Positions 22,901 to 34,417 of a DNA stretch of 64,000 bases are shown here, in pieces. The notes beneath the pieces were generated by a model. It saw nothing but the letters and a program-made list of their open reading frames with translations. It searched no databases and had not been told where the DNA came from. The translations under genes and the position numbers were made by a program. The stretch spans positions 2,232,001 through 2,296,000 of the forward strand of contig OZ024845.1 in assembly GCA_964017145.1 (NCBI GenBank), read 5' to 3'. Every line of letters begins with the position of its first letter. Position 1 is the first letter of the stretch. The DNA is from Agrocybe praecox (Eukaryota > Basidiomycota > Agaricomycetes > Agaricales > Agrocybaceae).

Positions 22901-24055
22901 ATGTTGTTTAAGAAACTTACAGCTGCTGTAATCCTTTCTCTGGCCACATCGGTGTTTTCGCACTGTACGTTTCTGTATTATACTAATTAAGAAACAACAT
23001 TTGTGGCTGAGTTTTATCCAGACACCTTCCCTGACCTGCTTGTGGGTGGTACCAACACGGGCGACTGGGTGAACGTCAGGAAAACGAACAACTTTAACTC
23101 GCAAGCTCCCGTCATTATACTCTCTTCTTCGCCCAAGAAATATCCTGACTGGAACGATCCTTAGGTTACCGATGTTACCAGCGCCGATTTCCGTTGCTAT
23201 ACTTCCGAAACAAATGCCAAGGCCTCGACGGCCACAGTCACTGCAGGATCTACCATCGGATTCCAGGCTGACGGGACGATATATCATCCTGGTGTATGTC
23301 TCGAACTCAATCGATGATGAGCCCTCATTCCAATATTGATCATCAACGCAGGTAATCAACGTTTACATGGCCAAAGCTTCAAACGGTGATGCTTCATCCT
23401 TCGACGGAAGCGGCAACGTGTGGTTTAAGGTGTACCAGATGACCGCTGTTGCAAACGGCCAGACTATTACCTTCCCATCTTCGAGTGAGCGTTTATTATT
23501 TCACAAATAACCGATCCTGGCTTTTAGTAACATTGTATTATTAAAAGGTATGACCACCGTCAACTTCCAGATTCCAAAGTCCCTGCCGTCTGGACAATAT
23601 CTTGTTCGTGTCGAACAAATTGCCCTCCATGTAGCAAGCACCTTCGGAGGCGGTACGATCTCGTTTATTTCCTTGATTCGTGGTCATCTGACTCAACCTT
23701 TTCAGCCCAATTCTACATCAGCTGCGGTCAGATAAACGTTACTGGTGGCGGAAGCGGTACTCCAGGGCCTCTGGTTGCTATCCCAGGAGTCTACACCGGA
23801 AACGTCAGTATTTACCTTGCACAACCTCTTAGCAGCTATAATCGTATTAATGGTCTCATACAGGAGCCAGGAATTCTGATCAACATCTACTACCGTACGT
23901 ATGACTGCTTTCTCGTTAACAATCCAAAATTAACAAAATTCAATCTGCTTGTAGCCATCCCAACCACCTACATCCAGCCTGGCCCAGTAAGTTATTTGTT
24001 CTCAGTAAGATGCATTGACTCTAACCTTCAATATTAGGCTGTCTGGAGTGGGTGA
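22901..24055 (+). CDS. AA9 lytic polysaccharide monooxygenase (copy 1)
   Basis: Nine exons (22901-22964, 23022-23110, 23165-23293, 23352-23484, 23548-23652, 23706-23803, 23864-23894, 23955-23986, 24038-24055) give 232 residues. The signal peptide ends ...ATSVFS, so the mature protein starts HYTFPDLL with the N-terminal His that forms the copper brace. The second brace His is in IYHPGV, and the axial pocket is in [10 protein letters not shown]...[21 protein letters not shown] and [16 protein letters not shown] are typical AA9 C-terminal strings. There is no CBM1. AA9 enzymes cleave cellulose or hemicellulose oxidatively, using copper and a reductant. The donor of intron 2 (GTCATT) is weak, unlike its paralogs. 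Confidence 0.92.
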
Positions 24056-24438
24056 TTTATAAATCTTCCAATACTGGCTTACTACGTCTTGATATTGTAC
24101 AATCGAACGAAATTGATTTTTTTGCTGAAGTAATTTGTGGGGTAAGAATGCGACATATGATCTAGCCCATAACGGGAAATAAGTAGGCTTCGTGGTAATA
24201 ATTGTTCCTTATCTTTTGGTAATGATATATATTGGTGTCGTCTTCGACTATTTTTAGAACCTGAGCTAAAAATACGTCGCTTAGCGGAAAACAGTTGGCG
24301 TCAGCTCGTCGAGTTCTCGGATATCCCGAAGGAAGATTATTGTTCCTATTGGTTTAGGAGCCAATCGACCATTAGAAAATATGCGTAATTCACTCTATAT
24401 ATCGGAAGTATGCCCAGATGTCGACGATGAGCCACTGG
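24056..24438. other. Intergenic between AA9 copies 1 and 2
   Basis: Promoter region of copy 2. No coding sequence seen. Confidence 0.5.
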
Positions 24439-24445
24439 TATAAAG
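24439..24445 (+). promoter_or_regulatory. TATA box of second AA9 gene
   Basis: TATAAAG lies 67 bp before the ATG. Confidence 0.65.
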
Positions 24446-24505
24446 AGGCCTCATTCGATCTGCAGTAGAAACCCAAAGCAAAGCGCCCCTCTTCTCTTAG
24501 TCAAA

Positions 24506-25648
24506 ATGTTCTCTAAGAAACTCTCGTTTGCTGTGGCACTTTCATTGGCCACCTCAGTGCTATCCCACTGTATTTTGCTTATGCACTTTTCCTGTCAGCA
24601 AACCAACCTAACATCTACTTCTAGACACTTTTCCCGACCTCCTCGTAGGGGGCACTAACACAGGCGACTGGGTGAACGTCAGGAAGACAAATAACTTCAA
24701 TTCTCAGTCTCCTGTATGTTAATGCGCTTCTTGGAGCGCAAAACCTATAAACTAAACTTCTCGAAGGTTACTGATGTCACCAGTGTCGATCTCCGATGCT
24801 ACACGTCTCAGACCAACGCGAAAGCCTCAACTGCAACAGTAGCAGCTGGTTCGACTATTGGGTTCCAGGCTGACGGACCTATTTACCACCCTGGTGTAAG
24901 TCTATACGTTTGATAAACATGTCCGTTATCTCATCCATGAATACAGGTCGTCAACGTCTACATGGCCAAGGCACCTAATGGCGACGCGTCATCCTTTGAT
25001 GGAAGCGGCAGCGTGTGGTTTAAGGTATACCAAATGACCGCCGTGGCCAACGGACAAACTATTACCTTCCCCTCTGCTAGTATGTATCTTATACTTATAC
25101 TTTTTACTTGCTTGCTTATCGGGCGTACAAGCCATGACCACTGTCAACTTCCAACTTCCAAAGAACCTGCCGAGTGGGCAATACCTCGTCCGCGTCGAAC
25201 AAATTGCCCTCCATACAGCAAGTACCTTCGGAGGCGGTATGTATTTTGCTTTCAACTCGACGCGTATATATTCATTGACTCCGTAAAACTTGTAGCTCAA
25301 TTCTACATTAGCTGCGCTCAAATTAACGTCACTGGAGGCGGCAGCGGAACCCCCGGACCCCTGGTTGCTATTCCAGGAGTGTACACTGGAAAGGTTGGCT
25401 CATCGCTAGTTGAAATAAACAGTACTCCACAAGTTACTGACTTACCTATGTTAGGAACCCGGAATCATGCTCAACATCTACTACCGTAAGTCACTGCTGA
25501 TTGACCTTATTAAGCTGAATGCTAAATTCTATGAATTGTGCTTTAGCCATCCCAGCCACTTACATCCAACCAGGTCCCGTAAGTTGTATGACATTCACAT
25601 TTTGTAACAATATTAAACCGACCATTACAGGCTGTCTGGAGTGGGTGA
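24506..25648 (+). CDS. AA9 lytic polysaccharide monooxygenase (copy 2)
   Basis: Nine exons (24506-24569, 24625-24713, 24767-24895, 24947-25079, 25132-25236, 25296-25393, 25455-25485, 25547-25578, 25631-25648), identical in exon lengths to copy 1, give 232 residues. The mature N-terminus is [17 protein letters not shown]. The brace His in IYHPG and the QIALH...AQFYISC core are intact. Intron 2 has a canonical GTATGT donor. Close similarity and equal intron positions show it arose by tandem duplication with copy 1. This is the copy most likely to be fully functional by sequence. Confidence 0.93.
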
Positions 25649-26746
25649 ATATTCTAGTTGAGAATAGCCGCCTGCGACTCGTTGAAACGAGTGAATTTGA
25701 ATTGTCATCTGAATGTAGCACGGTTTCCAGTCAAATAAAATTAATTGCCCATTTATGCGAGTGTCTAAAGGGATATAATTTGAAGCCTCAAAGTTCAGTG
25801 TGACTAACACCGGTTTGCTCGTTCTACGCCATACAGGATAGAAAAAAAAGAAGAAAAAAGAGAGACGAATGACGCCATCCTAGTCAGAAGACCCCGCGCG
25901 GAATATCTGCTCAATTTTAAGGGCATACAAATATCACTTATGCCGAAGAATAGCCCCCTTCTTGTCCTCGTGGCTGGGTGATTGACCCGCAATTAAGCCT
26001 GCCTAAAAGATTCCGACTCCACAGTGCATATTGTAGCCCTATCGTTCTGTGGGCTTCTTTACCTTTCTTCCTATGTTTTGAGTTGGTCTATTTCTTTCGC
26101 GTTTGAGTGTGCGGAGTCGAAGTAGAAGACCTTTAACCTATTTTGAACATATCGTATCCTTTTATGGGTTATGGACTGATCGAGATCTCCCATGAACAGT
26201 GAGCTAATAATAGATTTCGTTTGTAGCCCAATAACAAGCAACCTGAAGAAGCATATATTTGTAAGGTGAATCGTCTGTGAGGTCTTGAGGATGTACAAGC
26301 CTGAAAACCCACAATAATTGTGTCTGGCGCATCTATTTTCCGATACTTGAGTCGCATAGTATACGAAAACGGATCGACACTGTCTTGGCGCAAGTAGAAC
26401 TTGAAGAAAGCCTTGCTAATATAATTTCTGGGATTCTTATGAGTGACGTTTCTCGTCATGGAGAAATGGCTCATACACCCAACCGTTGCGCAAGACGGAA
26501 AATTGGTCAAAAGCTTGGCTCTGCTTTCGTCGAGATCTCGGGATGACAGTTTCTTGGTGCCGTTGAGGCCTTGAGCTTGAGGCTTTACCTATACTAGTCC
26601 ACACTCGTATCTCGTTGCACGTAAGGCTCCTGTCTGTCCTCATAGAGTGTCTTGGCCATTCTCTACTGCCAAGAGGGTGGAATAACTAATACGACAAGGG
26701 TAAGGGGATATTTCCTAGTCTTAGGTCTTAGCAGCTTCTGCAGTGG
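25649..26746. other. Intergenic
   Basis: About 1.1 kb between AA9 copies 2 and 3. A minus-strand ORF of 113 codons (26169-26510) shows no domain or codon pattern I can support. Nothing else found. Confidence 0.5.
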
Positions 26747-26754
26747 TATATAAG
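26747..26754 (+). promoter_or_regulatory. TATA box of third AA9 gene
   Basis: TATATAAG lies 71 bp before the ATG, in the same position as in the two intact paralogs. Confidence 0.65.
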
Positions 26755-26817
26755 GGCGCAGAAAGTAGTCTCAAAAGACAGAACTTCGAAGCTCACTCAG
26801 ATTAGCTACCAATCGCG

Positions 26818-28061
26818 ATGTATGCCCATAGAATACTCGCAGGCCTTTTGGCCTTTACCACTGTCGCTGTGGCCCATTGTGAGTACAGTACACCTTTTTT
26901 GCTTGCATAGCATTTCATGGCATTGATACTGAACGACCCATCGAGATACCTTCCCAACGCTTCTCGTCAATGGCGTAGGAGCCGGCGATTGGGTCAACGT
27001 CAAAAAAACTAACAACTTCAATAATCGCTCACCTGTAAGTCCTAATTCTGCGAGTCTGAGTTACCTTTCCTGACGTAGGATTTTTCTTATTACCTAGGTG
27101 ACCGATGTCACCAGCGCGGACTTCAGATGTTACAATTCGATCACCGGATCCAAAGCACAAACAGCCACAGTAGCAGCAGGATTGCAGATTGGATTCCAAG
27201 TCGATAGTAATATTTACCATCCCGGAGTATGTCTTGAGTTCCCTAGACGTCTTTGTTTGCGGTTGAGCCGCTTAATATTATTGCATATAGGTCTTGAATA
27301 TTTACATGGCGAAGGCGCCAGGTAAAGCAGCAGACTGGGATGGAAGCGGTAGTGTTTAGTTCAGGGTCTGTGCACATCCTATACGGTTGGTTGACAACAC
27401 CATATGATCCTGATACTATCTGTGTAGGTTCATGAAATCAGCGCCGTTACGGACGGTGGAAAATCCATTTCATGGCCTTCGGATGGTAAGCAATGATGCG
27501 TTCAAAGTTCTCAACATCCTATCTGAAGAGCAATAATCCAGGCCTGGCAAGTACATCCTTCACAATCCCCAAGGCCCTCCCGTCTGGAGAATACCTCGTG
27601 CGCATTGAGCACATCGCTTTGCATGCCGCAAGCACCTTCCAAGGCGGTAAGTGAACAACAACTTTTGTGAGAGCATTTAGCCCCGTCTGACGATTTTTCT
27701 CTGTACGTGCAGCACAATTTTATATCAGCTGTGGGCAAGTAAATGTCATCAATGGAGGAAATGGTAATCCTGGACCGCTTGTCGCCATTCCTGGAGTGTA
27801 TACCGGAAGGGTAGGAAACAAACCCTTCGCAATAAACTTTGTGCTGATTGTTTTCCCAACAGGAGCCCGGCATTTTGCTCAACATTTATTATCGTGAGTA
27901 ATGGACTGATTTTGTTCGAGGCTCTATGGATGACCAAATTTCTTCTTTAGCTATTCCTACGACATATATTCAGCCTGGACCCGTAAGTTATATGAAATCA
28001 CTCACATTAAAGTTTGTATACTTATTCCATTACTTGTCCGTAGGCGGTCTGGAGAGGATAA
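26818..28061 (+). pseudogene. AA9 monooxygenase copy 3 with in-frame TAG
   Basis: Ten exons (26818-26878, 26946-27034, 27098-27226, 27291-27365, 27428-27485, 27542-27646, 27713-27810, 27863-27893, 27951-27982, 28044-28061) align with copies 1 and 2 along the whole length. The mature start is HYTFPTLLVNGV, and [23 protein letters not shown] and [11 protein letters not shown] are conserved. At 27357-27359 the codon TAG replaces the tryptophan codon TGG of the paralogs (SVW then FK/FR). An extra intron (27366-27427) follows directly. Everything else splices in phase, so the damage is one G-to-A change. It is either a very young pseudogene, a polymorphism, a base-call error or a read-through codon. 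Divergence from copies 1 and 2 is clearly greater than between them. Confidence 0.85.
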
Positions 28062-28419
28062 GGATCGTAAACGAAGGTTCATCTCGACTTCCATACTTAT
28101 CCCATACAGTCTCCGTAGTCAATTACAAATCCGAGTAGGAACTTGTCAAAATGTGCAAAATGAGTCATTTAGAAAATCCTTTGCGAGTCGGTAGTGCGTT
28201 GGGTTTGAGACAAAGCTGCGCACAAGACGTGGGCTGAACGTGTTTACTCTGAGCTTGCCAGGGGAGGAATGATGAATGATGGCAGTGTTTGGCTAGAGCG
28301 TGTTTGTCACTGCATCAGAGGACGTGGCGAGATCAAGTGCTACGGAATCATATAGGTAGACGGAATAACCTGTCGCGATCTCTTAAACTTCTCTTTTCTC
28401 TTTCTCGTCAATTTAAATC
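28062..28419. other. Intergenic; SEC24 promoter
   Basis: The pyrimidine tract CTTCTCTTTTCTCTTTCTCG, about 15-30 bp before the SEC24 start, is the only notable signal. Confidence 0.5.
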
Positions 28420-31400
28420 ATGGCAAGTCCTGCAGAGCAACTTCCCCCAGGCTGGGCCGCACAATGGTCAGATATACTTCCAGAGCTCTCATAGCGCGCT
28501 AAATCTATTGTAGGGACGCAACACATCAGCGATATCTCTTCATTGGTCAGCCCCGTATCTATTGGCACGCACGAGCGTATTATTGACGATATTGATAACA
28601 GAAACGGCATCGGGCCATTCGCAATGGGAACCTCCAGCGCCAGCACCGGTCGGCGCAGAAGGACCTCTTCCAGGGGGTTCTCCACCACCCATACAAGGTC
28701 ATGCACACGGCAAGCGTCGTCAATATGCGGCTGGTCAGACCCAAGCATACTATGGTGGAGAAGCAGTTGCAGATCCAGCGTATGGAGTCCCAGCACCTGG
28801 GCTACAAACTCAGCCACAAGGACCATTGTTTACCCCGGGACTTGTGGCAGAAAACACGTTTGCTGGCCAGCAAGGTCAAGCGGGTGCTCCTGGCCAGGGG
28901 GGATATTACGCACAAGAGCCTGAGTACATTAATGGACCAGCCTTCAACCAGCAGCAGCCACAATACGGGCAAGCCCCAGTAGATGCTCTCGCTAATCAGT
29001 TTGGGCAAATGGGCATGGGCCAGCAACAATTCCAACTCCATACGACTAACCTCCTGACTTCACCTCCGGAACCGCGCGACCTTCAGCGACCTCCCCCACC
29101 CATTCGTCTCCCACCCAATGCCAGCATTTCACCAGCCCCAACTGCCAATGCAGACCCCAGTTACTGCAGGTCCACCATCAACGCAATCCCAACCACCTCA
29201 TCACTTCTGCTGAAGTCTAAATTGCCTTTGGCTTTGGTCCTCACTCCATACCGCACGTTGAACGAAGGCGAGGAAGCAGTTCCTCTTGTAACAGACACTG
29301 TTATCGCTCGTTGCCGTCGTTGCAGGACTTATATCAATCCATACGTTCAGTTTATTGATGGAGGAAATCGGTACGTTTGTGAAACATCTATTACCCAAAT
29401 GGACCTAATAGTCTGTCGTAATCTGCAGATGGAGATGTTGTATGTGTAACATGACCAACGAAGTACCTCAGCTCTTCGACTGGGACCAAGTTCGTAACCA
29501 GCCTGGCGACAGGTGGGCTCGCGCAGAACTCAATCATGCGGTAGTAGAATTTGTTGCTCCTACCGAGTATATGGTCCGCCCACCTCAACCAGCAGTCTAC
29601 ATCTTTTTGATCGACGTGAGCCACACGGCCGTACAATCTGGTATGTCTTCCCGTTAATGTCCCTTTCTCTTCTTTCTTGAACCCATAAATTCAATCAAGG
29701 CATGGTCGCAACTGCAACTCGCACAATCCTGGAAAACTTGGAAAGAATCCCGGACGAGGACGACCGAACCAAAGTTGCTATCGTTTGCTACGATGTTTCG
29801 CTCTATTTCTTCTCGATGACTGTTTGTATATTACTCATTCCTTCATCACGCGCTCACTGATCCGCCTTTGTTAGCCTGGAAGCACGGACTCGTCCATGCT
29901 CGTCGTTTCTGACATCGACGATGTATTCTTGCCCAAACCAAACGACTTGCTCGTCAACCTTGCTGAGTCGCGCGGCGCCTTGGAATCACTACTTGGTAGA
30001 ATCGGGGACATGTTCCAGGAGAATAGTATCATTGGCAGCGCTATGGGACCTGCGTTGCAAGCTGGATTCAAGTTGATGGTGAGTTTTCTATTGGGCTGTC
30101 TGGGCACCTTATCTCAGTGAGCTTAGGCACCAATTGGCGGCAAAATCATTGTCTTGTCATCAACGTTGCCCTCTGTTGGAGCAGGAGCCTTGAAGAACCG
30201 TGAGGATCCCAAGATTCTTGGAACGGCTAAGGTACTTATTAAGATCTTGTTGGACTACTGGTACGCGGCTTGATTTGTTGAACCTAGGAATCTGGGCTCC
30301 TGCAAGCTGCGTCGCCATTCTACAAAACATTCGCCATTGAGTGTTCCAGAACTCAAGTATCCGTTGATATGTTCTTGTTCAGCGCAAGCTACCAAGATGT
30401 GGCGTCCTTGGGTACGTCTTGCGAACAAAATCCTTCATTGGGCGATTGACTGACCCCTACCAGCCTGCTTGCCTCATTATACCTCCGGACAAACTTATTA
30501 TTACCCCGCCTTCAACGCTGGCCGAACCGAAGATGCGATTAAGTTTGCACACGAGTTTGGTGAAGTGATTGCCAGCCCCATTATGTTGGAAGCTGTCATG
30601 CGTGTCCGTGCATCCAGAGGTGAGTTATTACTGCAATGAATGTTGCTAGGTTGCGGTGGTACTAAGCAACACTATAGGACTGCGTATGGCCTCATTCCAC
30701 GGAAACTTCTTCGTGCGCTCTACCGATCTATTGGCTATGCCCGCCGTCCCCCAAGATCAATCGTATGCCATTGAGGTGCAGATTGAAGAGGCCATCACAA
30801 CACCTTTCGTTGTGTTCCAGACTGCCGTCCTGCATACCACCTGTTATGGTAATTACTTCTATTTATGGTAACTCGCATTGATGCTGACTGTCTTTTGAAG
30901 GCGAGCGTCGCATTCGTGTTATCACTATGGCCCTCCCCACGACCACCAACCTCTCGGAGGTGTTCGCATCTGTCGACCAAGTCGCTGTTGTAACTTTCCT
31001 TGCAAACAAGGCCGTTGAACGATCCTTGACGCATAAACTAGAAGACAGCCGTGACTATGTCTTCCAGAAATTGGTAGAACTCCTCTTGTCTTACAAGACA
31101 AGTATGACCTCCAGTGGTGCCGGTGCTAGTGCACAATTGGCTATTTCGGACAACATGAAAATGTTGCCAGTTCTTATTTTAGGTCTCTTGAAAAACGTGT
31201 GTTATTTTCTCCACTTATATATGAAGGGACCTAACGCTTCTTTCGAATAGGTTGGCATTCGTCAAAGCTCTCAAATTGCACCAGACATCCGCGCATACTC
31301 CCAAGCTCTGCTTACATCATTACCGTCCCAGCAGCTCGTGCCATACCTATACCCCACATTCTACTCATTGCACAATATGCCTCCCGAAGCTGGTACCATT

Positions 31401-32109
31401 GGCGAGGAGGGCGTCATCCTGCCACCCGCTCTTCCCCTTACTTCTGAAAGGTTGGAGAGGCACGGTCTCTTCCTGATTGAAGACGGCCAGACTATCTTCC
31501 TCTGGGTTGGCCGTGATGCCGTTCCTCAGCTTGTGCAAGATGTGTTTGACTTGCCAAGCTACGAAGTCTTGCGTGGTGGCAAGGCAAGTCACTTTCTTTC
31601 ACGTTCTTTATCCTACACTCCACTAACCTTCCTTTCTTTCTTCGTAGACTACCCTCCGCGTCCTCGAAAATCCCTTCTCACAGCGTATAAACGCTATCGT
31701 CCAAAAGATCCGCGAGTCACGTCGTGGAGTATATTACCCACACCTGTACATCGTCAAGGAGGACGGAGAGGCTCCTCTGAGATTATGGGCACTGAGCATG
31801 TTGATCCAGGATCGTGCAGATATGCTGCCGAGCTACCAACAGTTCATTTCAAATTTGAAAGACAAGGTAAATATCCAGTGATAGAAATCTTATAGAGTGG
31901 GGTGGGTGTGTTCAGAGGATGTGGACGGATGCGTGTGCGATTGGCCAGGTCTGTCTTTCCTTGGCCGGTTTAGGTCTTTTATTCTGGCTTTGATGAATGG
32001 ATGCTCATGTCTTTGTTTTTGTCTCCTCTCGCCGCTTATTTGCTGGTGTTCCTTTTCTTTCATCTTTGTCATCCAGGTCAACGTGGCAGCTGGCAATGGT
32101 GGTTATTAA
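28420..32109 (+). CDS. SEC24: COPII coat protein SEC24 with N-terminal WW domain
   Basis: Fourteen exons (28420-28466, 28514-28545, 28602-29370, 29429-29640, 29700-29821, 29875-30078, 30127-30231, 30288-30411, 30464-30619, 30678-30848, 30901-31196, 31251-31583, 31648-31866, 32077-32109) give 940 residues. Residues ~7-35 form a WW domain ([10 protein letters not shown] ... SGHSQWEPP). A Gln/Pro/Gly-rich linker, the zinc finger ([12 protein letters not shown] ... [12 protein letters not shown]), the trunk ([14 protein letters not shown]), helical and gelsolin domains ([19 protein letters not shown]) of SEC24 follow. SEC24 selects cargo at ER exit sites together with SEC23. Intron 12 has a GC donor (AAG|GCAAGT). 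The last intron is 210 nt, and retention ends the protein at VNIQ instead of [10 protein letters not shown]. Confidence 0.93.
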
Positions 32110-32593
32110 AGCAGAGATGGAGATGGGATGTCGCTACCGTTTTCTTTGTGGCAGATGTGGATTATATCGTTCAAAATGGAAATTAATTTTGCCGGATGAC
32201 GTTTTTTGAGGTTTGAAAAGAAAGAAAGTCGGGTGATAGCTTGAGGTGAAATAGATGAAGTGCACCAGACTTCCAGCGTATTGACTGGGCGAGGTTGGGA
32301 ACTACCGATGTTATATGCTATGTTTTCTGTCTGTTTCTCAGGGAGAAATGCCTATCTAGTATCAGATGCTGCTGTAAATACTAAGTACTAAGGATCAGTC
32401 CTGTCTTTTGGTGCAGTGCCACGAAAGCCCTAAAACTTTTAACGTGCCTGATGGTGCACAGCCTCCTTGCTCATGGGTCAAGAGCATGTACAGCTATTTT
32501 CCAGGTATGTCGCAAACTACCTCCGATGGCATTGCCATTCTTTCCCATTATTACAAGGAATTGGGGTCTCTTTAGCATGGATGGACCTAGCTC
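32110..32593. other. Intergenic
   Basis: 3' region of SEC24 and promoter of the next gene. No coding signal. Confidence 0.5.
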
Positions 32594-34242
32594 ATGACTT
32601 CGACGAATAACACACCTTCAAATACCTTGCTGCCTCACACTGGGTGGACTATCAACTTGGCCGACCGGAATCAAGTACAGGCTAAGGCTGAAGCTAGCGA
32701 CCTGGTCAATAAATCTCAACGATGGCACCCGAAAATAACACCGTATCGTCTGGGTACATTAGTTATAACCATCGCCCTGGGGAGCTTGAAGGCTTCATAT
32801 ACATATCTTGGGCAAGCCAACGTATCAACGACCATAGAATGGATCATCGGCGTCGTGGTTTTTCTGACGTATGTGTTTCTTTGGTTTACTGGAATCATTT
32901 TTTCTGACTTCTATTCAGGATCTACATCCTTGGATTATACGAAGAAATGTACGATGCATATGACGGAGAGGAGGATCCTTTAAGTGCTGCTATCTCAGGG
33001 CACGGTCCTCTGCAGTGGTTCTTCCGTCACGATTGCCTTGATTTAGTCTGGAAATTCCTACGTCTGTTTTCTGTCCAGAAACCATCCTACCGCTCCGAAA
33101 ATCGCAAGATTGTCGTTCGACATTACGATTGGCACCCTTCCGTTACAGGCTACCGACTATTAGTCTCCGTGGTTACTTTACTTTTTGGTGTGGCGAAGAT
33201 GTTATGTGGCTACTTGGGTTTGGGCGCTGCTGCGAACGCTTTCGATTGGAGCTTCGGTGTGATTGTCACTTCCATGTGAGTGTCGGTTGGCATAATCCTA
33301 ATCTCACATTAGCACGAAGAAGTATTGATTTTGTTACACAGATTGTACATACTAGGGCTTTACGAGCTCAACGATGCGAATCTTGTTGATTTTCTTTTTA
33401 AAGAGGACTTTTCACGGGTCACAAACTCCAGTCAGTGGTTGCCTTTTTATTTATTTGGAAAGCTATAATTTATCTCTTCAGTTTTTGCCTTCCTGATGAT
33501 GGCAACTGGTATTGGCATCGGCGCTTCCTGGACCTCATACTCGGTATATGGTACCGTCAGATTTGTCAAGGAGCCATTCTCTTTAACAGACGGATCTCAA
33601 GACTTGATCGAAACATTCATAGATGGCCTGCATGACTTGTCGCTCAAGGCAATGATGGCACTCATGCTCAGCCTTATCGCGCTTCTGGGTGTCCTTTTCC
33701 TTGTGCTTATGCTCTGGATCGTGACACCCGCCTACTTTCCCAGTGCCAGCTTACCTTTTCATTTCCTTGGTATATTGAGAAGATTCGTCCTAGGGAAGAT
33801 ATATAAGCGTATCATGTCATGGGCGTCTGGCGAAACGAGGTCGGTTATCCCAAAGGAAACCATATCATTGCTTCAGACTTTTCGTAAGTTACTCACTCCC
33901 CAAATTTTCAATACAATTGTTAACCTTATACCAGTCCGTTATACACTCCGGACATTCGTTCATATTGTAGTTCATGCATTTAGCTTCGTTTTTGTGACGA
34001 TTTTAGCATTCGCCATGCTTGGATTTTCTTTCAGGTTCTGGATTACCTTCTCGGTCCTTCCCGCAGATGGACAATTTGAGACTGTAATGCGGTATACATT
34101 GATTTTACTTTGCACTGTGATTGGTATAGTGGGTCTCTATCCCTTTATACCACTCACCCAGTCGTTTTGGGCACCAGTATACTGGTATATGGTGAGGGAC
34201 CATAAAAGGTTCGAAGAAAGTCTATTTCTGCTCAGATACTAG
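32594..34242 (+). CDS. Multi-pass membrane protein with duplicated two-helix module
   Basis: Five exons (32594-32868, 32919-33275, 33342-33430, 33482-33883, 33935-34242) give 476 residues. Two copies of one module are visible: HPKITPYRLGTLVITIAL...SYTYLGQA...IYILGLYEEM and DWHPSVTGYRLLVSVVTL...LCGYLGLG...LYILGLYELN. Further helices follow near residues 200, 245-270, 345-385 and 405-440. I do not recognise the family, but mushroom genomes hold many such unnamed membrane proteins. The fourth intron is 51 nt and free of in-frame stops, so retention would simply add 17 residues. The short upstream ATG at 32577 opens a six-codon uORF that ends before the main start. Confidence 0.8.
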
Positions 34243-34417
34243 CCCGTTGTAATTGATTTAATATTTCTTATATCCGAATACGATGAGCGCATAAAATCAA
34301 TTTAATTGCCCAAAAAAAAAAGGAGTGACATATAGGGAATCATTGATATTCATCTGCTTGGCTTTGCGTGTGTGGCGTACGCGGTGTCGAAGAAGATTTT
34401 CCATAAATAGGCCTAAC

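Noticed and set aside
24056..24438. CRISPR-like or tandem repeats in AA9 spacers
   Set aside because: No regular repeat spacing. Similarity between spacers is limited to the core promoter.
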